Shown: positions 1-5,463 of the stretch, one piece after another | How positions within the stretch are numbered: position 1 is the stretch's first letter | Layout: each line of letters opens with the position of its first letter | Made by a program: the position numbers and the translations under genes | Assembly: GCA_022571615.1 (NCBI GenBank) | Contig: JACZXM010000242.1 | Coordinates: forward strand, 1 to 5,481 | Length of the DNA stretch: 5,481 nucleotides | Source: Acidobacteriota bacterium | GTDB lineage: Bacteria; Acidobacteriota; UBA890; WLXD01 | Reading direction: 5' to 3' | Notes under the pieces: model-generated | Told to the model about the DNA's origin: nothing | Seen by the model: the letters and a program-made list of their open reading frames with translations, nothing else | Database searches by the model: none

Positions 1-8
1 GCGGAGGT

Positions 9-26
9 GTGACTTATGGAAGTCAC
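9..26. terminator. Small hairpin downstream of the protease gene
   Basis: GTGACTT (9-15) and AAGTCAC (20-26) form a perfect 7-bp stem with the loop ATGG, 25 nt beyond the protease stop codon in its direction of transcription. No T-run follows on the minus strand, so terminator function is weakly supported; a regulatory site of a gene beyond the window edge is also possible. Confidence 0.3.
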
Positions 27-50
27 GACGGACGGACCACGAAGTTGCTA

Positions 51-2321
51 CTATACAGCACTGCGCAGGTACCGGACGAAAACGACAACGGGAAAGAGGT
101 CTTCTCCAAGTTCATGTTCGACAGCGTCCTGCAGCATGAGATGCTGCACGTTGGAACGGGGAATGATCACACCCTGGTCTCCGGTCAGGCCCCGGCGTGA
201 GCAGATATCGAAGAATCCCTCGATCTTGTAGTTGACACCGCCGATCGCCTGGATCTCACCGCGCTGGTTAACCGATCCGGTCACCGCGATCCACTGACGG
301 ATCGGTGCCCCCGAAAGGGCCGACAGCAGCACGTACAGCTCGGTGCTCGAGGCCGAGTCACCGGCGATCTCGCTGTACGATTGCTCGAAGGCAAGCGATG
401 CTGACAGGGCCATCGGCTGGTCCTGCGCAAAACGCTCCCCAAGGAACCCGGACAGGATCAGAACGCCCTTGTCATGGGTGCCGTGTGACATGCGCACCCG
501 GCGCTCGATGTTCAGCACGCCCTCGCGTCCGAGATGAACCGCCGCGGTAATCCGCGTCGGCCGTCCGAACAGGTAGTCCCCGAGCATGTGCACCGCCAAC
601 CCGTTGATCTGCCCTGTTTTTTGGCCGTCGGTGTCGATCAGCAGGATGTCGCGCTCGATGAGCTCACGCACGCGTTCCCTGCTGAGACTGGAGCGAAACT
701 CGCTCTCCTCGATCGCCCGTTCGACGTGCCCGGCCCTGACGACATCGGCACCATCCTGTCGGGCCCAGTACGCCGCCTCGCGAATGAGGTCGTTGACCTC
801 GCCGAAATGAAGCGAGACCTTCTGCTGATCCTCCACCAAGCGGGAGCTCTCATCAACGATCGCTGCCACCGCGCTGCGGTCGAAGTGCTGCAATTTTTCT
901 TTCGTCACCAACCGCTTGACAAAGGCGCCGAATTTGACCACCGCGTCGTCGGCCCGCTCGGTCTGATAGTCGAAATCGACCTTGACCTTAAAGATCTCTC
1001 GAAAGGTCTCATCGAACGCGAACAGCAGGTGGTAGTAGTGGAGGTTGCCGATCAGGCAGACCTTCACATCCAGCGGGATCGGACGCGGCCGCAGCGTGGC
1101 AGCCGAGAACAGCCCGTAGCGTTCCGCCATGTCCTCGATGTGCACCTCCTTGTTCATCAGGGCGCGCTTGAGGGCCTCGTATGCGAACGGGTTGCGCAAT
1201 ACATCCTCGACCTCGAGCACTAGATAGCCACCGTTGGCCTTGGCAAGTGAGCCGGCCCGAATCATGGTGAAATCGGTCAGCAGGGCGCCGAATTGCGCCC
1301 GGCGCTCGATCCGCCCGACCAGGTTGGCGTAGGTCGGGTTCTTCTCGATCACCACCGGCGCCCCCTCGTTGGCGCCGTTGTCGACAACCAGGTTGATACC
1401 GTAGCGCGTCAGGTCGGGCTCCTGCTTCGGCAGTCGCAGGCCCGGGATCGGCAGCTGGGGCTCCTCCTGGGCACGGAACTGCTCGATGTTCTCCAGCACG
1501 TCCTGTTCCAACTTGCGGAGGTATTCCATGACCCCGGCGAGCTTCTTGTAGCAACGCTTCGGATCCAGCATCAGCGTGCCCAGGACGTTCATCGCCACCT
1601 GACGATTGAGCTCGCGGATCTCTTCCTTGAGATCGTGATCGACGTCCTTGACGTCGGACATGACGGCGCGGATCTTCGCCTGCAGCTCCTCCATGCGTGC
1701 GTCGACCTGCTTGCGATCTTCCTCGTCCATTCCCTGGTACTCCTCTTGCGTCAGCGGTTCGCCATCGCGGACGGGAATGGTACGGAAGCCCATCGGGGTG
1801 CTCTTGATCTGGAAACCAAGCTCGCCAGCCTGTTCCTCGAGCTGCTCGAGCAGGTCCTGCTTCTTTTGCTGATAGCTCTCCGCCGTGGTGCGCTGTTGGT
1901 CCTCGTACTCCTTGCCCTCGAACGCCTTGGGAATCCGCTCCTTGAGGTCTTCGACCAGCTCGTGAACGTCGTTGCGCAGCCGCGCCCCCATCCCCGCCGG
2001 TAGCTCCAGAACGAGCGGTGAGTCCGGATCGTCGAAGTCGTGCACGTAGACGATGTCTTGCGGGGTAGGCCGATCCTCGGTGAAACGCGCCAGGATGCGC
2101 TTGAGGATCGTCGTCTTGCCGGTTCCCTGGTGCCCGGCCAGGAACAGGTTGAACCCCGAGCTGGAGATATCGAGCCCGAACTCGATCGCGCGCACGGCGC
2201 GATCTTGCCCGATCACCTCCTCGAGCGGGGCGACGTCGGCCGTGGTCTCGAACGGGAAGGTGGCCGGATCGCAGGTGCGCCGCAGCTGCTGGGTCGAGAG
2301 TTTGAGGTGATCGATGCTCAT
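51..2321 (-). CDS. Lon-like ATP-dependent protease (AAA_32 / Lon_C type, YcbZ/LonC-like)
   Basis: This encodes a 756-residue cytosolic ATP-dependent serine protease with a Ser-Lys dyad. Seen: Walker A GHQGTGKT at residues 63-70. A long charged, probably coiled-coil insertion follows at about 115-285, then a Walker B-like stretch GGYLVLEVEDVL (364-375). The C-terminal protease domain has GDSASS with catalytic Ser656 and GGVNYK with Lys699. Their 43-residue spacing equals that of Ser679/Lys722 in E. coli Lon. There is no Lon N-terminal substrate domain, which is normal for this branch. I chose the ATG at 2321 because the protein starts in the family style (MSIDHLKL) and has AGCAGG upstream; the frame stays open to 2432, but that part overlaps the upstream gene and looks non-coding. 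Family members degrade damaged or specific proteins; the substrate is unknown. It is the last gene of the folE/micro-protein unit. Confidence 0.95.
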   Translation of the reverse strand: MSIDHLKLSTQQLRRTCDPATFPFETTADVAPLEEVIGQDRAVRAIEFGLDISSSGFNLFLAGHQGTGKTTILKRILARFTEDRPTPQDIVYVHDFDDPDSPLVLELPAGMGARLRNDVHELVEDLKERIPKAFEGKEYEDQQRTTAESYQQKKQDLLEQLEEQAGELGFQIKSTPMGFRTIPVRDGEPLTQEEYQGMDEEDRKQVDARMEELQAKIRAVMSDVKDVDHDLKEEIRELNRQVAMNVLGTLMLDPKRCYKKLAGVMEYLRKLEQDVLENIEQFRAQEEPQLPIPGLRLPKQEPDLTRYGINLVVDNGANEGAPVVIEKNPTYANLVGRIERRAQFGALLTDFTMIRAGSLAKANGGYLVLEVEDVLRNPFAYEALKRALMNKEVHIEDMAERYGLFSAATLRPRPIPLDVKVCLIGNLHYYHLLFAFDETFREIFKVKVDFDYQTERADDAVVKFGAFVKRLVTKEKLQHFDRSAVAAIVDESSRLVEDQQKVSLHFGEVNDLIREAAYWARQDGADVVRAGHVERAIEESEFRSSLSRERVRELIERDILLIDTDGQKTGQINGLAVHMLGDYLFGRPTRITAAVHLGREGVLNIERRVRMSHGTHDKGVLILSGFLGERFAQDQPMALSASLAFEQSYSEIAGDSASSTELYVLLSALSGAPIRQWIAVTGSVNQRGEIQAIGGVNYKIEGFFDICSRRGLTGDQGVIIPRSNVQHLMLQDAVEHELGEDLFPVVVFVRYLRSAV

Positions 2322-2353
2322 CCGATACCTGCTGGCTGTTGGGTAGCGAGATG

Positions 2354-2524
2354 TCAACCGGTGATCAGCTTGCTCAGCAACGCGATCACCGCCAACGATC
2401 CCACCACCGCAAACACCGTCTTGAGCACCCACGAAGCCCCGCCACCGGCAGCCATGCGATCGTAACGCGCCGCAAAATCATCGGGTTCTGCGTTGATTCC
2501 GACTCGGTGCTTGACCTTACTCAT
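2354..2524 (-). CDS. 56-residue single-span membrane micro-protein, function unknown
   Basis: I do not recognise this protein. It has a basic start (MSKVKHRVGI), an acidic/aromatic segment (EPDDFAARYDRM, 13-24), a small glycine linker (27-29), and one hydrophobic span at about residues 32-53 with two internal lysines close to its ends. It ends just after the span (KLITG), so it resembles a tail-anchored inner-membrane peptide with the N-terminus inside. Evidence that it is translated: AGGAG lies 8 nt before the ATG, and its first 8 nt (ATGAGTAA) overlap the folE stop codon, the classic arrangement for translational coupling. The protease gene starts 32 nt after its stop. It could recruit or regulate the protease at the membrane, or be a substrate of it; both are inferences from position alone. 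Confidence 0.72.
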   Translation of the reverse strand: MSKVKHRVGINAEPDDFAARYDRMAAGGGASWVLKTVFAVVGSLAVIALLSKLITG

Positions 2525-3167
2525 GACTCTTCTCCTGGCTCCGGTCGGGTGCGGCCTGCCGGTGACCGGGACCCGGTACCAGCAGCGCCAGAGATTGATC
2601 CTGTAGTCGCAGATTCTCGAGTAATACGCCCGTGAACGCGACGGTTCGCGTGCAGCTACCACGCTGGCGCTCGCCGCGTGCGAACACGCACAAGTGCTCG
2701 GCCTCCAGCACGCAGGCGGCGCCGCGGGCTCCCACACCCCGCATGAGCGCAGTGGCTATTTCCTCGCCCAGCCGCTCCTGCAACTGTAGGCGCCGCGACA
2801 CGCACCGTACCATCTCCTCGATACGCGAGAGCCCGGTCAGCTCGTCGCCGGGCAAGTAGGCCAGGTGCGCGTGTCCGAAGAACGGCAGCAAGTGGTGCTC
2901 GCAGACCGAGACGAACGGGATTCCGACCACCGCCACCAACTCTCCGCTTCGCTCCGGCCAGGTCGGGCGCAGGGCCTCGATCGGATCCAGCGAGTATCCA
3001 ACCAGCAGGGATCGAGCCCACGCCTGGCTCGCACGCACAGGGGCCTCGCCAGCCGCTGCTTCGGGCAATCCAGCCGCTTCCAGGAACCTGGCCAACGCTT
3101 CGCCCATGCCAGCCTCGTCCATCCCGGCATCGGGCGCAGGGGCTTGCTGCTCGGTATCAGAGGACAT
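2517..3167 (-). CDS. folE: GTP cyclohydrolase I (type I, zinc-dependent)
   Basis: It converts GTP to 7,8-dihydroneopterin triphosphate, the first step of folate/pterin synthesis, in the cytosol as a toroidal oligomer. The 216-residue product has the core signature VCEHH (88-92), GLSRI (112-116), QLQERL (128-133) and EHLCVFARG (157-165). Zinc ligands Cys89, His92 and Cys160 match E. coli Cys110, His113 and Cys181 with identical spacing; His158 and Glu131 match His179 and Glu152. Arg164 matches Arg185 of the triphosphate pocket. Two pocket positions differ: E. coli Lys136 is Arg115 and Arg139 is Glu118. The N-terminus is short and Ala/Glu-rich. The ATG at 3167 is the first possible start after an in-frame TAG at 3180-3182 and has AGGA 7 nt upstream. 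It overlaps the next gene by 8 nt. A divergent paralogue with altered substrate use is possible. Confidence 0.93.
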   Translation of the reverse strand: MSSDTEQQAPAPDAGMDEAGMGEALARFLEAAGLPEAAAGEAPVRASQAWARSLLVGYSLDPIEALRPTWPERSGELVAVVGIPFVSVCEHHLLPFFGHAHLAYLPGDELTGLSRIEEMVRCVSRRLQLQERLGEEIATALMRGVGARGAACVLEAEHLCVFARGERQRGSCTRTVAFTGVLLENLRLQDQSLALLVPGPGHRQAAPDRSQEKSHE

Positions 3168-3286
3168 GGCGAGATCCTGCTAGGCGCTGGTAGTCTGAGT
3201 GAGCGTCGGGTGCGGCCGGGCCATAGGAAACCTCACTGCCCTCCTGCGCCGAACCCACGCGCACCCAGGTTAGAGGCGCCATCGAG

Positions 3287-4003
3287 TCAACGCAATTCGG
3301 TCGAGGATTCGAGACCGGCCGCCATCAGACGATGTACACGGTCACGCAGGGCGCCACGATCCTCGAATCCCAGACCCGTGGTGGGTACCGGCTCGAGGAA
3401 CTCGATCGTGGCCACGCCGGGATTGATGCGCAGGCTGCCCTTGCGCATCATCCGCCGCGTCCCCTGGAGCACGATCGGAGCAATCGGGACCTGCGCCTTG
3501 ATCGCCATCACGAAGGGGCCTTTCTTGAGTGGCAGCAGCCGCCCATCAGGACTGCGCGTGCCCTCGGGAAAGACCAGGAAATCGTTGCCTTCACCGAGCG
3601 CGGCCGCTGCCTTGTCGACGGCTGCGATGGCACGAGCTCGATCGCCGCGATGCACCGGTATAAAGCGTGCCGTCCGCAATACCGAACCGAACACCGGCAG
3701 CCGGAACAGCTCGGCTTTGGCCAGCACCCGAATCTCCCGATCGATGGTGGCAAACACCAGTGGCGGGTCGATGTTGCTCTGGTGATTGGACATGAACAAA
3801 TACGTCTGCCCCGAGTCGATTCGCTCGGTGCCGCGCACTATGACCCGGACCCCCGCCACCCGCAGAATGAAGCGCACACTCAGAAACGCGAGCCTGAAGA
3901 GCGGCTTCGGGCAGCCCGAAACCCACGCCGCTACCAGCCCCACCGGTCCGACCAACACGACGCTCAAGGAGACCGCGACGGCGGTCGCTGCGGTACGAAG
4001 CAA
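3287..4003 (-). CDS. plsC: 1-acyl-sn-glycerol-3-phosphate acyltransferase (PlsC family)
   Basis: It is predicted to acylate lysophosphatidic acid to phosphatidic acid at the inner membrane in phospholipid synthesis. The 238-residue protein begins with a hydrophobic membrane segment (about 5-28). It carries the four acyltransferase motifs: NHQSNID with His74 and Asp79 (HX4D, catalytic), RFIPVHR (113-119), FPEGTRS (145-151, phosphate binding) and VPIAPI (172-177). Length is normal for the family. The start is a problem: no ATG is in frame, so I use TTG at 4001-4003, just 2 nt from the edge of the large inverted repeat, with no clear Shine-Dalgarno sequence; CTG at 4010-4012 is another option. 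A repeat insertion may have replaced the original start region. Specificity for lysophosphatidate rather than another lysolipid cannot be told from sequence. Confidence 0.9.
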   Translation of the reverse strand: MLRTAATAVAVSLSVVLVGPVGLVAAWVSGCPKPLFRLAFLSVRFILRVAGVRVIVRGTERIDSGQTYLFMSNHQSNIDPPLVFATIDREIRVLAKAELFRLPVFGSVLRTARFIPVHRGDRARAIAAVDKAAAALGEGNDFLVFPEGTRSPDGRLLPLKKGPFVMAIKAQVPIAPIVLQGTRRMMRKGSLRINPGVATIEFLEPVPTTGLGFEDRGALRDRVHRLMAAGLESSTELR

Positions 4004-4005
4004 GC

Positions 4006-4183
4006 CTAGCAGCCCATGGCAGAAGTGGCGTGGGTCGCGCGCCGGGGAATTGCGGGCTCAGGCAAAGCGGGCCGAGGAAGCCGATGCAGGCGCATCGGAG
4101 AGCAGGCCCAACGCAGCATCAGCCCGCAATGCCCCGGCGCCCTTCGGGTTGCGTCCCACGCCACTTCTGCCACGGCCTGCTAG
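4006..4183. repeat. 178-nt nested quasi-palindrome with CTAG ends
   Basis: The outer arms 4006-4034 and 4155-4183 are complementary at 27 of 29 positions (mismatches 4013/4176 and 4016/4173). After one mismatch, 4036-4038 pair with 4151-4153. A 10-nt bulge (4141-4150) follows, then 4039-4058 pairs with 4121-4140 at 19 of 20 positions. Inside, GGGCC (4069-4073) can pair with GGCCC (4105-4109) and CCGATGC (4081-4087) with GCATCGG (4092-4098) around a 4-nt loop. CTAG stands at both ends (4006-4009, 4180-4183). The right end contains the stop codon of the TonB-family gene; the left end is 2 nt from the start of the acyltransferase gene. No ORF of note lies inside. It could be a MITE-like element, an oversized terminator, or a structured RNA. 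I favour a non-autonomous repeat, by inference. Confidence 0.85.
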
Positions 4184-4965
4184 TGCAGTCGGTAGGTGAC
4201 TGTGAACACCGCGATCACTGCGACGGGCTCCCCATCCTTCATGCCCGGCTTGAAGATCCAGCGTTGAATCGCATCCATGGCGCGGCGGTTGAGCTCCTCG
4301 TCGGGCAAGCCACGAAGCAGGCGCGGGTCCATCACCCGACCGTCAACATCGACCACGGCCTCGATCCATACTTCGCCCTGGATTCCCTTGCGAGTCGCCT
4401 CGGGAGTATATTCGGGGTCCACCTGCCGGATCACGATCGGCGACATGATGCCACCCTCGCCGGCGCGATAGGCACCGATACGCGCTCCGGAGGAGATCCC
4501 TGGGACGCCGGTCGGGGCTCCGACGATGAACTCGTCGTCAAAGTCGCCAAAATCCTGGTCCGATGACTCGAGCTCGATCGGCTCCGGCTCGTCGGGTGTC
4601 GGATCCGGAATTGGAACGACGGCGGCCGTCTTCTTGCGCCGGGTCTTTTTTGCCTTCGCCGGCGGCGCCGGAGGCGTGTACTTCCTGACCACGGTCACCG
4701 CTCGCTGGGCTTGGACGACCTCCGGCTGGCGCTTCGGGATCACGACCAAGAAAACCAGGAAATGGAACACCAGAGCGAATAGCGCTGCCTTCTTGAGCGT
4801 TACGGTGTGCGAATCGTCGACGACTAGATACTCCCCGACCAGCTCGGCACCACGCCCGGCCGCCGATGTCGGCGCGAACGTGTCGTCGCGCCGCATCTTG
4901 GCCCAACGCTGGGCCTGTTCCGATCGAATCTGGATTTTTCTGTAACGATCGCCGCCGAGATTCAT
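4180..4965 (-). CDS. TonB-family energy transducer protein
   Basis: This is a 261-residue protein of the TonB type, which passes ion-gradient energy from an inner-membrane motor to outer-membrane receptors across the periplasm. Seen: a 58-residue cytosolic N-terminus, longer than in classical TonB; one membrane span at about 59-76; a Pro/Lys/Arg-rich linker (97-123), then an acidic segment (124-147); and a C-terminal TonB domain at about 176-260 with VDPEYTPEATRKGIQGEV, DGRV and RRAMDAIQRWIFKPG. In the span, His68 sits where E. coli TonB has His20, while the Ser16 position is Ala64. The ATG at 4965 fits the promoter just upstream; Met24 is an alternative. No exbB or exbD is in view. The stop codon lies inside the palindrome. 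It could serve a non-transport envelope role, as many TonB_C proteins are uncharacterised. Confidence 0.88.
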   Translation of the reverse strand: MNLGGDRYRKIQIRSEQAQRWAKMRRDDTFAPTSAAGRGAELVGEYLVVDDSHTVTLKKAALFALVFHFLVFLVVIPKRQPEVVQAQRAVTVVRKYTPPAPPAKAKKTRRKKTAAVVPIPDPTPDEPEPIELESSDQDFGDFDDEFIVGAPTGVPGISSGARIGAYRAGEGGIMSPIVIRQVDPEYTPEATRKGIQGEVWIEAVVDVDGRVMDPRLLRGLPDEELNRRAMDAIQRWIFKPGMKDGEPVAVIAVFTVTYRLH

Positions 4966-4988
4966 CGCTCAACCCATGTGAAAGACAG

Positions 4989-4998
4989 CCACATGTGG
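4989..4998. promoter_or_regulatory. 10-bp perfect palindrome at the predicted TonB-family transcription start
   Basis: CCACATGTGG is self-complementary. It lies immediately downstream of the minus-strand TATAAT, where transcription would begin (about 4992). A related CCCATGTG occurs at 4973-4980. The position suits a repressor operator; the regulator is unknown. Confidence 0.35.
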
Positions 4999-5027
4999 AT
5001 TATAGGTGGCACCGTTCGGACGGTCTA
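4999..5027 (-). promoter_or_regulatory. Sigma70-like promoter of the TonB-family gene
   Basis: On the minus strand, TAGACC (5027-5022, 4 of 6 to TTGACA) is followed after exactly 17 nt by a perfect TATAAT (5004-4999). The predicted start near 4992 leaves a leader of about 27 nt before the ATG at 4965. It is the best promoter-like match I found in the window and may also serve the downstream genes if the palindrome does not stop transcription. Confidence 0.65.
5011..5024. promoter_or_regulatory. Imperfect 14-bp palindrome in the promoter spacer
   Basis: ACCGTTCGGACGGT is complementary at 12 of 14 positions: ACCGT at 5011-5015 pairs with ACGGT at 5020-5024. It occupies the spacer and touches the -35 box of the minus-strand promoter, and lies upstream of the ferredoxin promoter. 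A dimeric regulator bound here could control both divergent genes; this is inferred from placement only. Confidence 0.35.
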
Positions 5028-5046
5028 TGATGGTTCTTGTATGTGA

Positions 5047-5075
5047 TTGAGAGGATGCCACGGTCCCTGTATGCT
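5047..5075 (+). promoter_or_regulatory. Possible sigma70-like promoter of the ferredoxin gene
   Basis: TTGAGA (5047-5052, 5 of 6) and TATGCT (5070-5075, 4 of 6) are separated by 17 nt. The predicted start near 5082 gives a leader of about 66 nt that includes the GC palindrome at 5108-5121. TATGAT at 5026-5031 is an alternative -10 box but lacks a good -35. Confidence 0.4.
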
Positions 5076-5107
5076 GGTTTGCTCGGCATCAGGGGTTGGT
5101 TTCGCAG

Positions 5108-5121
5108 CGCGCCGCGGCGCG
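5108..5121. promoter_or_regulatory. 14-bp perfect GC palindrome in the ferredoxin leader
   Basis: CGCGCCGCGGCGCG is fully self-complementary and lies 26 nt before the ferredoxin start codon, upstream of the weak AAAGGG ribosome site at 5131-5136. It could be an operator or a small leader structure. In DNA this GC-rich, runs of CG make such palindromes more likely by chance. Confidence 0.3.
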
Positions 5122-5147
5122 TTTCTCCACAAAGGGTCGTATCGAGC

Positions 5148-5423
5148 ATGGCAACAACGGCAAAGGGCCCCAAGAAACGATCCAAGTCCATCGCCATCGT
5201 CAGGCGCTACGACTGTACGGGCTGCGAGGCTTGCATCGTCTTCTGCCCGGTGGATTGTATCGATCTGGTGTCCCCCAGCGACAACCCGGCGGAGAAGTAC
5301 GTGCTGATCGACAAGGAGACCTGCATCGGCTGCTTGCTCTGCGCCCGCTATTGCCCTTGGGATTCGATCGACATGATCCAGCGCCAGCCGTTCGAGGAGA
5401 CCGGCGAGCTGCAATTCCTTTAG
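5148..5423 (+). CDS. 2[4Fe-4S] bacterial-type ferredoxin
   Basis: This is a 91-residue soluble low-potential electron carrier. Two complete cluster motifs are visible: Cys23, Cys26, Cys29, Cys33-Pro and Cys59, Cys62, Cys65, Cys69-Pro, each with CX2CX2CX3CP spacing and one extra Cys37. All eight ligands are present, so two [4Fe-4S] clusters are expected. A lysine/arginine-rich N-terminal tail (residues 6-20) precedes the fold and could dock an acidic partner. The frame stays open upstream to a TTG at 5037, but the added 37 residues show mixed codon use and cover the promoter and palindrome, so I use the ATG at 5148; its ribosome site is weak (AAAGGG, 11 nt away). It is divergent from the TonB-family gene and followed by a hairpin beginning at its stop codon. 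The redox partner is not in view. Confidence 0.93.
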   Translation: MATTAKGPKKRSKSIAIVRRYDCTGCEACIVFCPVDCIDLVSPSDNPAEKYVLIDKETCIGCLLCARYCPWDSIDMIQRQPFEETGELQFL

Positions 5424-5453
5424 GAGGCCGTGGGGTTACGCCACGGCCTCCTA
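5421..5453. terminator. 13-bp perfect hairpin starting at the ferredoxin stop codon
   Basis: TAGGAGGCCGTGG (5421-5433) and its exact complement (5441-5453) flank a 7-nt loop. The stem is GC-rich and includes the TAG stop codon. No T-run follows on either strand, so it is not a textbook intrinsic terminator, though it could stop or stabilise transcripts in both directions. Its arm differs by one base from the stop-side end of the palindrome at 4006-4183. Confidence 0.55.
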
Positions 5454-5463
5454 GCAGCCCGTG
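5451..5463 (+). repeat. Partial copy of the palindrome end motif
   Basis: CTAGCAGCCCGTG matches the left end of the large palindrome (4006-4018) at 12 of 13 bases, then diverges. It may be the edge of a further element that continues past the window, or a separate use of the same short motif. The remaining 18 bases show nothing I can assign. Confidence 0.35.

Noticed and set aside
130..148. Perfect 8-bp inverted repeat TGCAGCAT / ATGCTGCA
   Set aside because: It lies inside the protease coding sequence (VQHLMLQDA region) and is explained by codons; no nearby regulatory context.
534..2003. Long plus-strand open frames opposite the protease gene (534-1223, 1293-2003)
   Set aside because: They are antisense shadows of a GC-rich gene with intact Walker and Ser-Lys motifs; their translations have low complexity and no recognisable domain.
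2322..2432. 37-residue N-terminal extension of the Lon-like protease
   Set aside because: It overlaps the membrane micro-protein gene, is Gly/Arg-rich without family similarity, and the ATG at 2321 begins a family-like N-terminus.
3176..3183. CTAGCAGG upstream of folE as another copy of the palindrome motif
   Set aside because: Only 8 bases match, they include the folE ribosome site, and there is no inverted partner, so chance is sufficient.
3285..3290. TTGACT over the plsC stop codon as a -35 box for folE
   Set aside because: No acceptable -10 box lies 16-18 nt downstream; the nearest AT-containing hexamer is only 12 nt away.
2865..4009. Plus-strand open frames of 306 and 225 codons opposite folE and plsC
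   Set aside because: They run antisense across two well-supported genes and their promoterless gap, and the products are Arg/Ser-rich without motifs.
4006..4183. The palindrome as an integron attC site or a retron msr-msd
   Set aside because: The terminal RYYYAAC/GTTRRRY core boxes of attC are not present at the arms, and no integrase or reverse transcriptase gene is in the window.
5037..5147. 37-residue N-terminal extension of the ferredoxin from TTG 5037 (or ATG 5055)
   Set aside because: Codon use is mixed, it spans the candidate promoter and GC palindrome, and ferredoxins of this type start close to the first cysteine motif.
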